Shown one piece after another: positions 1-5,460 of a stretch of 5,460 bases of DNA; within the stretch, counting starts at the first letter, position 1; the number at the start of each line of letters is the position of its first letter. Made by a program: the position numbers and the translations under genes. Where the stretch lies: assembly GCA_946614075.1 (NCBI GenBank), contig CAMOGO010000105.1:1-5460 (forward strand), read 5' to 3'. The notes under the pieces were generated by a model. The model made no database searches, was not told the DNA's origin, and was given only the letters and a program-made list of their open reading frames with translations. The DNA is from an uncultured Lachnospiraceae bacterium (lineage in GTDB: Bacteria > Bacillota_A > Clostridia > Lachnospirales > Lachnospiraceae).

Positions 1-1173
1 TCGGAGCTGTTGCACTACTATATGACTCACATCGGTGAGGATGGAATGAATGATTTCCTGCTGAGCCTGGATGCCTCGGACCTGACGACGAAGGACCGTG
101 TCATGCTGGAGGAGCTTCTGGTCGAGCAGGATTATTTCCTCGAGGCCTTCGGCATGGTCAAGCGCTTTGGCGCAGGCAATATGAAGGCCAGCCGGATGAT
201 GCGGCTTTGCAACCGGATCATTCTGGAGAAAAATTTCGCAAAGGATGCCGATCTGCTGTCCCTGGCGCTGATGTGCTTCCGCAAGGAGCGCGCGGATTCC
301 GTCATCATGGAGTATCTGTGCCGGTATTACAACGGCAGCAGCCGCGACATGTACCGGATCCTGATCAATGCCCAAGAGGTCCATACCGAGACCTACGACA
401 TGGAGGAGCGTCTTCTGGGACAGATGCTGTTTGCCGGCACGCAGGAGCATCTGGACGATGTGTTTGCCGCCTATGTATCGAAGGAGTCCTGCGACGAGAC
501 GCTGATCCATGCTTATCTGGTGGTCAAGAGCTATCGGTATTTCCTGGAGCAGGAGCAGCTGTCCGAGGATATCATCGACTACATGAAGCGTCAGCTGAGA
601 GTGCATAATGACGTCGGGTATCTCCCAAGAGTCTGCCTGATGGCGCTGACCAAGCACGATTCCCAGCAGAAATCCCTCACGGAAGAGGACCGGACACTTT
701 GCCGCCTGATGGTGGAGGAGCTGTACCGCCGGAACTATATTTTCGCCTATTTCCGGGATCTCGGGCGGTTTATCCGTCTGCCGGATGAGCTAAGGGACAA
801 GATCATCGTCGAGTACCACGGCGAGAAGGCAGGCCGGATCCAGATCCGGACCAGGATCCGCCCGGGCAGCGGCGAGGAAGAGGTCCAGTCGATGCCGCAT
901 ATGTACGAGGGCATCTTTGTCATGCTGGCGACCGTTTTCTACGGGGAGACGCTGGAGTATGAGATCATGGATCTGAACCAGGGCGGCGAGCCCGTGCTGA
1001 AGGGCCGGATCGCTTACCACAAGGGCGAGGACGCCGGACAGCGCAGCCGGATCGGCATGCTGAACCGAATCCTGGAGAATTTGGAGGGCGAGGACAGCCA
1101 GGAGCTGAAGTCGTCTCTGATCGATTATGCAACGACGGACGAGCTGGTTAAGGAGCTGTTCCTGCCGGTTTAG
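1..1173 (+). CDS. Large helical protein, C-terminal part (probable DUF5717 family), 5' end outside window
   Basis: The frame is open from base 1, so the true start lies upstream; 390 residues are visible before the TAG stop. In-frame starts at 22 and 46 exist. The second has a GTGAGG a few bases upstream, but the coding frame continues unbroken before it, so I treat them as internal. Residues 1 to about 265 look almost entirely alpha-helical, with many charged and hydrophobic heptad-like stretches, as in helical-repeat scaffolds. From about residue 273 the character changes to beta strands: an alternating Arg/Ile strand (RIQIRTRIRP, from residue 281), then a conserved-looking YEGIFVMLATVFYGETLEYE block (302-321). 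The GIFV...FYGE...Y pattern matches what I remember of DUF5717 proteins of Lachnospiraceae, which run to about 1000 residues or more; this is recall, not a search. No signal peptide, membrane segment or catalytic motif is visible. It lies 46 bases before the Hsp70-like gene, probably in the same operon. Function unknown. Confidence 0.8.
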   Translation, partial: SELLHYYMTHIGEDGMNDFLLSLDASDLTTKDRVMLEELLVEQDYFLEAFGMVKRFGAGNMKASRMMRLCNRIILEKNFAKDADLLSLALMCFRKERADSVIMEYLCRYYNGSSRDMYRILINAQEVHTETYDMEERLLGQMLFAGTQEHLDDVFAAYVSKESCDETLIHAYLVVKSYRYFLEQEQLSEDIIDYMKRQLRVHNDVGYLPRVCLMALTKHDSQQKSLTEEDRTLCRLMVEELYRRNYIFAYFRDLGRFIRLPDELRDKIIVEYHGEKAGRIQIRTRIRPGSGEEEVQSMPHMYEGIFVMLATVFYGETLEYEIMDLNQGGEPVLKGRIAYHKGEDAGQRSRIGMLNRILENLEGEDSQELKSSLIDYATTDELVKELFLPV

Positions 1174-1203
1174 TCAGTCAGGAGTTTGGATATGAATTTG
1201 GAA

Positions 1204-1214
1204 AAAGGAGGTGA
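1204..1214 (+). promoter_or_regulatory. Strong ribosome binding site fixing the start of the Hsp70-like gene
   Basis: AAAGGAGGTGA is a near-perfect complement of the 16S rRNA 3' end. It lies with GGAGG ending 8 bases before the ATG at 1220. A GTG at 1211, in the same frame, would give three extra residues, but it overlaps the Shine-Dalgarno core itself, so ATG 1220 is the start. Confidence 0.9.
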
Positions 1215-1219
1215 GCCGC

Positions 1220-2479
1220 ATGGGACTGATCCTGGGAGTGGATCTTTGTGATGATTACAGTCAGATCAGCTGTTTCAATCCGTCGTTAATGGATGCCGAG
1301 GCAGTAGGCCTGACCGAGGAAGAGAGCTCCTGTCTGATCCCGACGGCGGTCTGCAAGGAACGTGGCAGCGACCGGTGGCTCATCGGAGAGGAAGCCTATG
1401 AGAAGGCCCTGAACGGGAACGGCACGATGATCGACAAGCCGGTCAAGACGCTGATGCGGCGCGGAAGCGCCACGATCGAGGGCGTCCGGTACTCGGCGGA
1501 GGATCTGATGGGACTGTTCGTGGGCAAGCTCTTACGCATAGCATTTGAGCGCTACCAGGAGGAGGAGATCGACCAGATCACCTTCACCGTACAGACAAAA
1601 ACCCTGGAGGTTGCCGAGAGCCTGACCCGCATTGCCGAGGGGCTTGGCATCGACGCGTCCAAGGTTCATATCATCAATCACTCGGAGGCCTATCTGTTTT
1701 ACGTGCTGAGTCAGAAAAAGGATATCTGGGCCAACCAGACCAGCCTTTTTGACGTGACCGGAAACGGACTCCATTATTATGAGCTGGGTATCGTCAGGGG
1801 ACGGACGCCCAAGGTGGCGGAGGTCATGCACGAGGAGCTGGAGGAGAATTTCAGCCTGGAGATCCTCGAGACAGACGCCGGCTGCCGGCTGGGGGACAAG
1901 ATCCTGACTGCCTGCGCCGAAAGACTTCTGAACCGGAAGATCGTGACCGCTGTCTTTCTGACCGGCCGTGGCTTTGTGCGTTCTGACTGGGCGGAGAAAT
2001 TCCTGCAGTTTGTCTGCCGGAAGCGCCGTGTATTCCTGGGGCAGAACCTGTTTGCCCGAGGGGCTGCTTTCCTTGCCTACGACCAGATGCAGGAGACGAG
2101 TGCCTATCCGTACGTCGCCATCTGCGAGGGACGTGTAGGCTCGACGGTTTCGCTGAAGGTCGAGTTTGAGGGCAGAGAGCGCCAGCTGATCCTGATTTCC
2201 GCAGGCAGCAACTGGTGCGAGGCCAGGGCTACGGTGGATCTGATCCTGAATGACACCCACGAGCTGGATTTTGTCGTGACGCCGGCCAAGAGCCCCATCG
2301 CCAAGCATCTGACGGTGGATCTGTCGGAGCTGCCGAAGCGGCCTAACAAGACCACGCGGATCGAGGTGATTGTCTCCTTTACGGGGGACAATGAGATGAC
2401 GGTCCGTGTGCTGGACAAGGGCTTCGGGGAGTTTTTCCCCGCGAGTGACTGTATGATCCGGAAGGACTTCTACATTTAA
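1220..2479 (+). CDS. Divergent Hsp70/actin-fold protein with degenerate nucleotide site (probable DUF5716 family)
   Basis: 419 residues from ATG 1220. The landmarks follow DnaK in order. GVDL at 6-9 stands at the phosphate-1 position. IPTAVC...WLIGEEAYEKA (40-63) mirrors PSIIAY...LVGQPAKRQA. K76 in PVKTLM lies where DnaK has its active-site Lys70. TVQTKTLEVAESL (123-135) and VHIINHSEAYLFYVL (149-163) mirror ITVPAYFND and the RIINEPTAAALAYGL segment. LFDVTGNGLHYYEL (176-189) is at phosphate 2. VFLTGRGFVR (245-254) and LFARGAAFLA (277-286) mirror ILVGGQTR and AVAIGAAVQ. Residues 364-404 resemble the end of the Hsp70 beta substrate-binding domain. Phosphate 1 reads DLCDDYS instead of DLGTTNS, phosphate 2 lacks DLGGGT, and His154 stands at the catalytic Glu171 position, so ATP hydrolysis is doubtful. 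The helical lid is missing. No membrane segment, so probably cytoplasmic. The Hsp70 likeness is seen; the DUF5716 name is recall; a chaperone or scaffold role is inferred. The next gene follows after 17 bases. Confidence 0.85.
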   Translation: MGLILGVDLCDDYSQISCFNPSLMDAEAVGLTEEESSCLIPTAVCKERGSDRWLIGEEAYEKALNGNGTMIDKPVKTLMRRGSATIEGVRYSAEDLMGLFVGKLLRIAFERYQEEEIDQITFTVQTKTLEVAESLTRIAEGLGIDASKVHIINHSEAYLFYVLSQKKDIWANQTSLFDVTGNGLHYYELGIVRGRTPKVAEVMHEELEENFSLEILETDAGCRLGDKILTACAERLLNRKIVTAVFLTGRGFVRSDWAEKFLQFVCRKRRVFLGQNLFARGAAFLAYDQMQETSAYPYVAICEGRVGSTVSLKVEFEGRERQLILISAGSNWCEARATVDLILNDTHELDFVVTPAKSPIAKHLTVDLSELPKRPNKTTRIEVIVSFTGDNEMTVRVLDKGFGEFFPASDCMIRKDFYI

Positions 2480-2496
2480 CCCGGAGGAGGACAGAC

Positions 2497-3312
2497 ATGG
2501 GAAGCTTACTGCTTTGCCGGAATACGGAAGGAAAGCATCCCTTCTACGTGAAGGACTTGGGGATGAATCTGTATTCTGCCGAAGAATTATGCTATTTTAT
2601 CTATAATCATGCGTTCTTTCTGGATCAGAGTTTTTTCGGGGAAGAGTTGTTTTCCTTTCTGGCCTTGGAGTGCCGCCTGCCTCAGCTTGAGAAAAAGCTG
2701 AGAAGCTGGATCGCCGAGGGGGCGGATGTCACCGCGCTCCTTCTGGTTATCCTGCAGGACATCCACTATTACAGCGAGTTTGAGCTTTTGAGCTTCCAGG
2801 AGAACATGAACAAAATCCGCAAGGCCTCCCAGGCGGAGCGGATGAAGTGGAAGGGCGACTACATGCTGCGTCAGCAGAAGTTTGAGAGCGCGATCCGCAT
2901 GTACGACGCTGCCATGACAGAGGAGGAGGCAAAGCCGGACGCCAGGCTGCGCGGTAATATTTTCTACAACCGCGGCGTGGCCTACGCACAGCTTTTTGCC
3001 TTCAAGGAAGCCTGCGACAGCCTGAGCAAGGCCTTTGGCCTGCTGAAGAGCGATGATATCCTGAAGCGTATCTTCATGATTTACCAGCTGGATCCGACGG
3101 TGCCGATCGATGAGAACCTGATGGATCAGCTGAGCGCTGAGCAGCAGTTCAAATGGAAGGAAGAGATGGAGGTCATGAAGCGCCACGCCGCCTACAGCGG
3201 AAAGGCTCTCGTCGTCCGCGATATCCTGGAGAAAAATTCCGTGAGACGCGGGGCGGAGCTGGAGAAGCTGCTGGTGACCTGGAAGCAGGAGTATCGTGGC
3301 ATCGTGCGCTAA
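2497..3312 (+). CDS. Hypothetical protein with two TPR-like repeats
   Basis: 271 residues. The ATG is preceded by GGAGGAGG (2483-2490) at a spacing of 6, and lies 17 bases after the stop of the Hsp70-like gene, which indicates co-transcription. Residues 1-110 form a helical N-terminal domain rich in aromatic residues (for example ELCYFIYNHAFFLDQSFF at 30-47). I recall similar Lachnospiraceae hypothetical proteins, but no named function. Two tetratricopeptide-like units follow. The first has G120, A132, Y136 and A139, and the second G160, Y163, A172, L176 and A179, at the positions where the 34-residue TPR consensus has G8, Y11, A20, F24 and A27. The units are 40 residues apart, so there is a short insertion. 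The C-terminal 70 residues are charged and helical. No signal peptide or transmembrane helix is present. TPR domains bind proteins, including Hsp70 in other systems, so a partner role for the preceding Hsp70-like protein is a reasonable inference, not shown. The first 150 bases of the gene are AT-richer than the rest of the window. Confidence 0.85.
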   Translation: MGSLLLCRNTEGKHPFYVKDLGMNLYSAEELCYFIYNHAFFLDQSFFGEELFSFLALECRLPQLEKKLRSWIAEGADVTALLLVILQDIHYYSEFELLSFQENMNKIRKASQAERMKWKGDYMLRQQKFESAIRMYDAAMTEEEAKPDARLRGNIFYNRGVAYAQLFAFKEACDSLSKAFGLLKSDDILKRIFMIYQLDPTVPIDENLMDQLSAEQQFKWKEEMEVMKRHAAYSGKALVVRDILEKNSVRRGAELEKLLVTWKQEYRGIVR

Positions 3313-3333
3313 AAAAGGCGCGGGCAGTGCAGA

Positions 3334-3368
3334 CTGAGACCTAATCGGGGCTCAGGGCAGCACCTGAG
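3334..3368 (+). promoter_or_regulatory. Two mutually exclusive hairpins upstream of aroK (possible leader structure)
   Basis: In the 83-base gap, CTGAG (3334-3338) can pair with CTCAG (3351-3355), with a further CC/GG pairing inside a single mismatch. The same CTCAGG (3351-3356) pairs perfectly with CCTGAG (3363-3368) across a six-base loop. Both pairings cannot form at once. No U-tract follows, so this is not an intrinsic terminator. The aroK ribosome binding site begins 15 bases further on. I recognise no known riboswitch class, and the rest of the gap shows no convincing promoter. Confidence 0.3.
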
Positions 3369-3383
3369 AGTGTGACTGACATC

Positions 3384-3390
3384 GAGGAAG
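3384..3390 (+). promoter_or_regulatory. Ribosome binding site fixing the aroK start
   Basis: GAGGAAG lies 5 bases (GAGG core 8 bases) before ATG 3396. An in-frame GTG at 3372 would add eight residues (MTDIEEDG), but only a weak GAGAG abuts it. Shikimate kinases usually begin a few residues before the P-loop strand, which fits ATG 3396. Confidence 0.75.
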
Positions 3391-3395
3391 ACGGC

Positions 3396-3923
3396 ATGAA
3401 TGTAATACTGGTTGGGTTTATGGGGACCGGAAAATCGACCGTGGCAAAGGAGCTTTCAGCCCGGCTCGGGCTTACCGTCCGGGAGATGGATGAAGAGATC
3501 GTACAGGCAGCAGGCCGCAGCATCCCAGAGATTTTTGCAGACTGCGGCGAGGAAGGCTTTCGCGACCTGGAGTCGCAGGTGCTGGATCAGGTCCTGTCCT
3601 CGGACGGACAGGTGATCTCCGGAGGCGGCGGTGTTGTGCTGCGTAAAGCGAACAGGGCCCGGATGAAGGCAGGAGGCACCGTAGTGCTTTTGACGGCGAA
3701 GCCGGAGACGGTTTTTGCACGTGCCGCATCCGATCCGAATCGGCCCAACCTGAATGGCAGACGGAGTGTCAGTGGCATCGCGGAGCTGATGGAAGCCCGG
3801 CAGCCGGCCTATGAGGCAGCCTGTGATTTTGCGGTGGCAACGGACGATAAAAGCGTCCGGGAGATCACAGACGAGATCGTACGCTATCTTGACGCCTGTC
3901 TTGTGGGCGACCCTTACAGGTAA
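3396..3923 (+). CDS. aroK: Shikimate kinase
   Basis: 175 residues, the normal length for this family. The enzyme phosphorylates shikimate at its 3-hydroxyl with ATP, the fifth step of the chorismate (aromatic amino acid) pathway, in the cytoplasm. The start at ATG 3396 puts the P-loop directly after the first strand: GFMGTGKST at 7-15 (Walker A, Lys13). The shikimate-binding site is visible as EMDEEI (30-35, Asp32), FRDLE (55-59, Arg56) and SGGGGVV (75-81). The lid carries NRPNL with Arg116, and RQPAY (135-139) supplies the C-terminal substrate arginine, Arg135. The position that is usually the first Asp of a DxD pair is Glu30, a conservative change. No other aromatic-pathway gene is in the window. 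The gene sits 83 bases after the TPR gene and 15 bases before the metallo-hydrolase gene, so it may head the second half of the operon. Assignment is firm; the choice between the symbols aroK and aroL is conventional. Confidence 0.95.
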   Translation: MNVILVGFMGTGKSTVAKELSARLGLTVREMDEEIVQAAGRSIPEIFADCGEEGFRDLESQVLDQVLSSDGQVISGGGGVVLRKANRARMKAGGTVVLLTAKPETVFARAASDPNRPNLNGRRSVSGIAELMEARQPAYEAACDFAVATDDKSVREITDEIVRYLDACLVGDPYR

Positions 3924-3938
3924 AAGGGAGAAAGTAGA

Positions 3939-4829
3939 ATGAGACTGACTGTTCTGCAGGAGAACCGGGCGGCCGTCCCGGGCATGCAGACCGAGAACGG
4001 GCTTAGCGTTTTCCTGGAAAAAGGAAAGGTAAAGCTTCTGTTCGACATGGGAAATGTGACTGGACATTTCATGGATAATGCCCAACTTCTGGGAGTTGAC
4101 CTGACTACCGTCACGCACGTGGCCTTCAGCCACAACCACTACGATCACTGTGGCGGATTCCCTCGTTTTTGGGACCAATTTCATGATGAATGGGGGCTTG
4201 ATTGTCCGGTTTATGCTAGACCGGGCTTTTTCCGCGTGAAATACTGGGATCACCGGGCGGATGATGTGACAGAGCCTACCTACGGACCTTTTCTGGAGCT
4301 GGTGGGCCCGGGACTGAGCGCGGATTACCTGTGCCAGGCGGGGGTCAGAGGCTTCCGGATCCTGACGGATGACGTCTTTGAGGTCGGCGAGGATGTTTTC
4401 CTGATAGGAAATCTGCACCATGACCGCGGCTTCGAGGAAATCAGCCCGGCATCGGTGGTGGCAGACTGTGACGGGATCAGCGTCCACACGGACGATTTTG
4501 CCGATGAACAGGTCTGCGCCGTGCGCACCGCAAAAGGCCTCATCGTGCTGACCGGCTGCGCACACAATGGGATCGTGCATATACTGGAAACGGTCCGGGA
4601 AAGACTGGGCTCGGAGATTTATGCCGTGGTCGGAGGAACTCACCTCGTGGCTGCGGATGAGAGCCGGATCGCCAGGACGGCCGCCTGGCTTGGACAAAAG
4701 AAAATCCCCTTCGTGGGGGCGTGCCATTGCACGGGGCCGCTGGGGTATGCGGCTTTGGAGACGGAGGTGCCGCAGGACCGCTTTGTCGGCGCCGGAAGCG
4801 TGCTCGAATGGCCGGATGAGGACGTTTAA
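3939..4829 (+). CDS. Metallo-beta-lactamase-fold hydrolase, COG1237 type
   Basis: 296 residues, starting at ATG 3939 after AAAGGGAG with GGGAG spaced 8 bases. The domain begins with LLFDMG (33-38, often LFDTG in relatives). The metal-binding motif is HNHYDHCGG (65-73), giving His65, His67, Asp69 and His70. The later signature blocks of this subgroup follow: HTDDFADEQ (183-191), LTGCAHNGIV (204-213), VGGTHL (231-236) and ACHCTGPLG (261-269). All metal ligands seem intact, so an active di-metal hydrolase is likely. The TGCxHxG, GGxHL and CHCTG set is typical of COG1237. Databases sometimes label these proteins as a dihydropterin/ribofuranosylaminobenzene phosphate synthase involved in methanopterin synthesis, a role that makes little sense in a Firmicute; the substrate is unknown. 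No signal peptide is present, so it is cytoplasmic. It is tightly linked to aroK upstream and to the PIN-like gene downstream. Confidence 0.9.
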   Translation: MRLTVLQENRAAVPGMQTENGLSVFLEKGKVKLLFDMGNVTGHFMDNAQLLGVDLTTVTHVAFSHNHYDHCGGFPRFWDQFHDEWGLDCPVYARPGFFRVKYWDHRADDVTEPTYGPFLELVGPGLSADYLCQAGVRGFRILTDDVFEVGEDVFLIGNLHHDRGFEEISPASVVADCDGISVHTDDFADEQVCAVRTAKGLIVLTGCAHNGIVHILETVRERLGSEIYAVVGGTHLVAADESRIARTAAWLGQKKIPFVGACHCTGPLGYAALETEVPQDRFVGAGSVLEWPDEDV

Positions 4830-4835
4830 GGAGGG
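4828..4835 (+). promoter_or_regulatory. Ribosome binding site overlapping the previous stop codon
   Basis: AAGGAGGG begins inside the TAA stop of the metallo-hydrolase gene and leaves only three bases (TTT) before ATG 4839. The GGAGG core to ATG spacing is 4, at the short end of normal. This arrangement favours translational coupling of the two genes. Confidence 0.75.
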
Positions 4836-4838
4836 TTT

Positions 4839-5460
4839 ATGAAATATTTTCTGATCGATTTTGAGAATGTAAAGGGCGGCGGCCTGTACGGCATCGAGCG
4901 CCTGACCAAGGAGGACCATGTTGTCGTCCTCTACACGAGAAACGCAAACACCATTTCCATCGGAGAGCACCTGACGCTGATGAGCTGTGCCGTGCCGGTC
5001 GACTATATCGAGCTTTTGCATCTGGGCAAAAACGCGCTGGATTTCCAGCTGGTCATGCTCCTCGGTGTCCTCGGCGGACGCAGCAGCATGAGCATGGAGA
5101 CCCTGCCTGAGTTTTACATCATCAGTGCCGACACCGGCTACGATGTCATCACCGAGATGAACCAGATCGTCGGCTTAAATGCCCGCATCGAGCGCCGCCG
5201 CACCATCGCCGAGGCTCTGGACGGAGACCGCCCGAAGGCTGAGATCATCGAGGAGACCGGCGTCATCGTAAAGGACGAGCAGGAGGAGGCAGTCCGCGAT
5301 ATCCTGCTGGGCACCCCTTACGCAAACCGGATCGCTGCGATCCTGGAGGCGATCCGTCCCTGCGCAAACAAGGACGAGGTCCACTGCGCACTTGGCGCGA
5401 AGTTCAAAAATGATGGCACCGCGATCTACAAGATCATCAAGCCGGCCCTGGCGAACCTCA
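4839..5460 (+). CDS. PIN/NYN-like nuclease domain protein, 3' end outside window
   Basis: The frame is open from ATG 4839 to the window edge, 207 residues with no stop, so the gene is cut off on the right. The N-terminus MKYFLIDFENVKGGGLYGIE is the first strand of a PIN/NYN fold with acidic residues Asp7 and Glu9. KNALDFQLVMLLG (64-76) supplies Asp68, and FYIISADTGYDVI (92-104) supplies Asp98 and Asp102. Together these form the usual acidic cluster that binds Mg2+ or Mn2+ in PIN-domain ribonucleases, so the catalytic set looks complete. After about residue 130 the protein becomes charged and helical (DEQEEAVRDILLG, then a segment ending in ALANL), perhaps a nucleic-acid or partner-binding tail. 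The gene follows the metallo-hydrolase by 9 bases with an overlapping Shine-Dalgarno. No antitoxin-like gene lies directly upstream, so a VapC-type toxin is unlikely. RNA cleavage is inferred from the fold; the substrate is unknown. Confidence 0.88.
   Translation, partial: MKYFLIDFENVKGGGLYGIERLTKEDHVVVLYTRNANTISIGEHLTLMSCAVPVDYIELLHLGKNALDFQLVMLLGVLGGRSSMSMETLPEFYIISADTGYDVITEMNQIVGLNARIERRRTIAEALDGDRPKAEIIEETGVIVKDEQEEAVRDILLGTPYANRIAAILEAIRPCANKDEVHCALGAKFKNDGTAIYKIIKPALANL

Noticed and set aside
22..48. ATG 22 or ATG 46 as the true start of the first gene
   Set aside because: The frame is open back to base 1 with coding-like sequence, and the family I believe it belongs to is much longer than 390 residues; both are treated as internal methionines.
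834..849. Perfect inverted repeat CCGGATC-CA-GATCCGG
   Set aside because: It falls inside the alternating Arg/Ile strand, where repeated CGG and ATC codons produce such palindromes; a two-base centre makes a poor hairpin.
1532..2308. A 258-codon minus-strand open frame
   Set aside because: It lies in exact codon register opposite the Hsp70-like gene and has low-complexity, unrecognisable sequence; same shadow effect.
2602..2607. A perfect TATAAT inside the TPR-like gene, in an AT-richer patch
   Set aside because: No TTGACA-like box at about 17 bases upstream and no TGn extension; it encodes ordinary residues (Tyr-Asn) and is likely chance.
2587..3186. A 199-codon minus-strand open frame
   Set aside because: It is in codon register opposite the TPR-like gene, which has a strong ribosome binding site and recognisable repeats; no family resemblance on the minus strand.
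3306..3321. Possible terminator at the end of the TPR-like gene (GCGC, A-run, GCGC)
   Set aside because: The stem is only four bases, the A-run lies in the loop, and no T-run follows on the + strand; there is no facing minus-strand gene that would need it.
3456..5021. A 521-codon open frame on the minus strand across aroK, the metallo-hydrolase and the PIN-like gene
   Set aside because: Its codons are exact reverse complements of the sense codons; the three genes share one phase because the gaps are 15 and 9 bases. It stays open because TTA, CTA and TCA codons are rare here. It has no recognisable domain, while the sense strand has clear families.

Overview
The window looks like chromosomal DNA of a Gram-positive anaerobe of the class Clostridia, most likely Lachnospiraceae. 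The grounds are strong GGAGG-type ribosome binding sites before nearly every gene, GC-rich codon use (GC in the 50s per cent by eye), and a set of genes resembling uncharacterised families I associate with Lachnospiraceae (DUF5717, DUF5716). The family names come from memory and could not be searched here.

Six genes lie head to tail on the + strand and fill almost the whole window. The first lacks its 5' end and the last its 3' end. The intergenic gaps are 46, 17, 83, 15 and 9 bases. No convincing promoter or intrinsic terminator is visible, so the window may be part of one long transcription unit. The only gap that looks structured is the 83-base one before the shikimate kinase gene.

Region 1 (1-3312) is a three-gene cassette. 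It holds the C-terminal part of a large helical protein with a beta-rich C-terminal domain (probable DUF5717 family), a 419-residue protein whose sequence follows an Hsp70 layout with eroded nucleotide-binding motifs (probable DUF5716 family), and a 271-residue protein with two TPR-like repeats. None shows a signal peptide or membrane segment, so all three are probably cytoplasmic. An Hsp70-like protein beside two helical-repeat proteins suggests a dedicated chaperone-like or scaffold complex. No function is established from the sequence, and this is the part most worth following up.

Region 2 (3396 to the end) holds a canonical shikimate kinase (aroK), a COG1237-type metallo-beta-lactamase-fold hydrolase with all metal-binding motifs intact, and a PIN/NYN-like nuclease domain protein that runs off the right edge. 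These are closely spaced and probably co-transcribed, but they share no obvious pathway.

The long minus-strand open frames, including one of about 1.5 kb across region 2, are mirror images of the sense genes and are not treated as genes. There is no sign of mobile elements, CRISPR, tRNA or rRNA, and no gene-free stretch longer than 83 bases.
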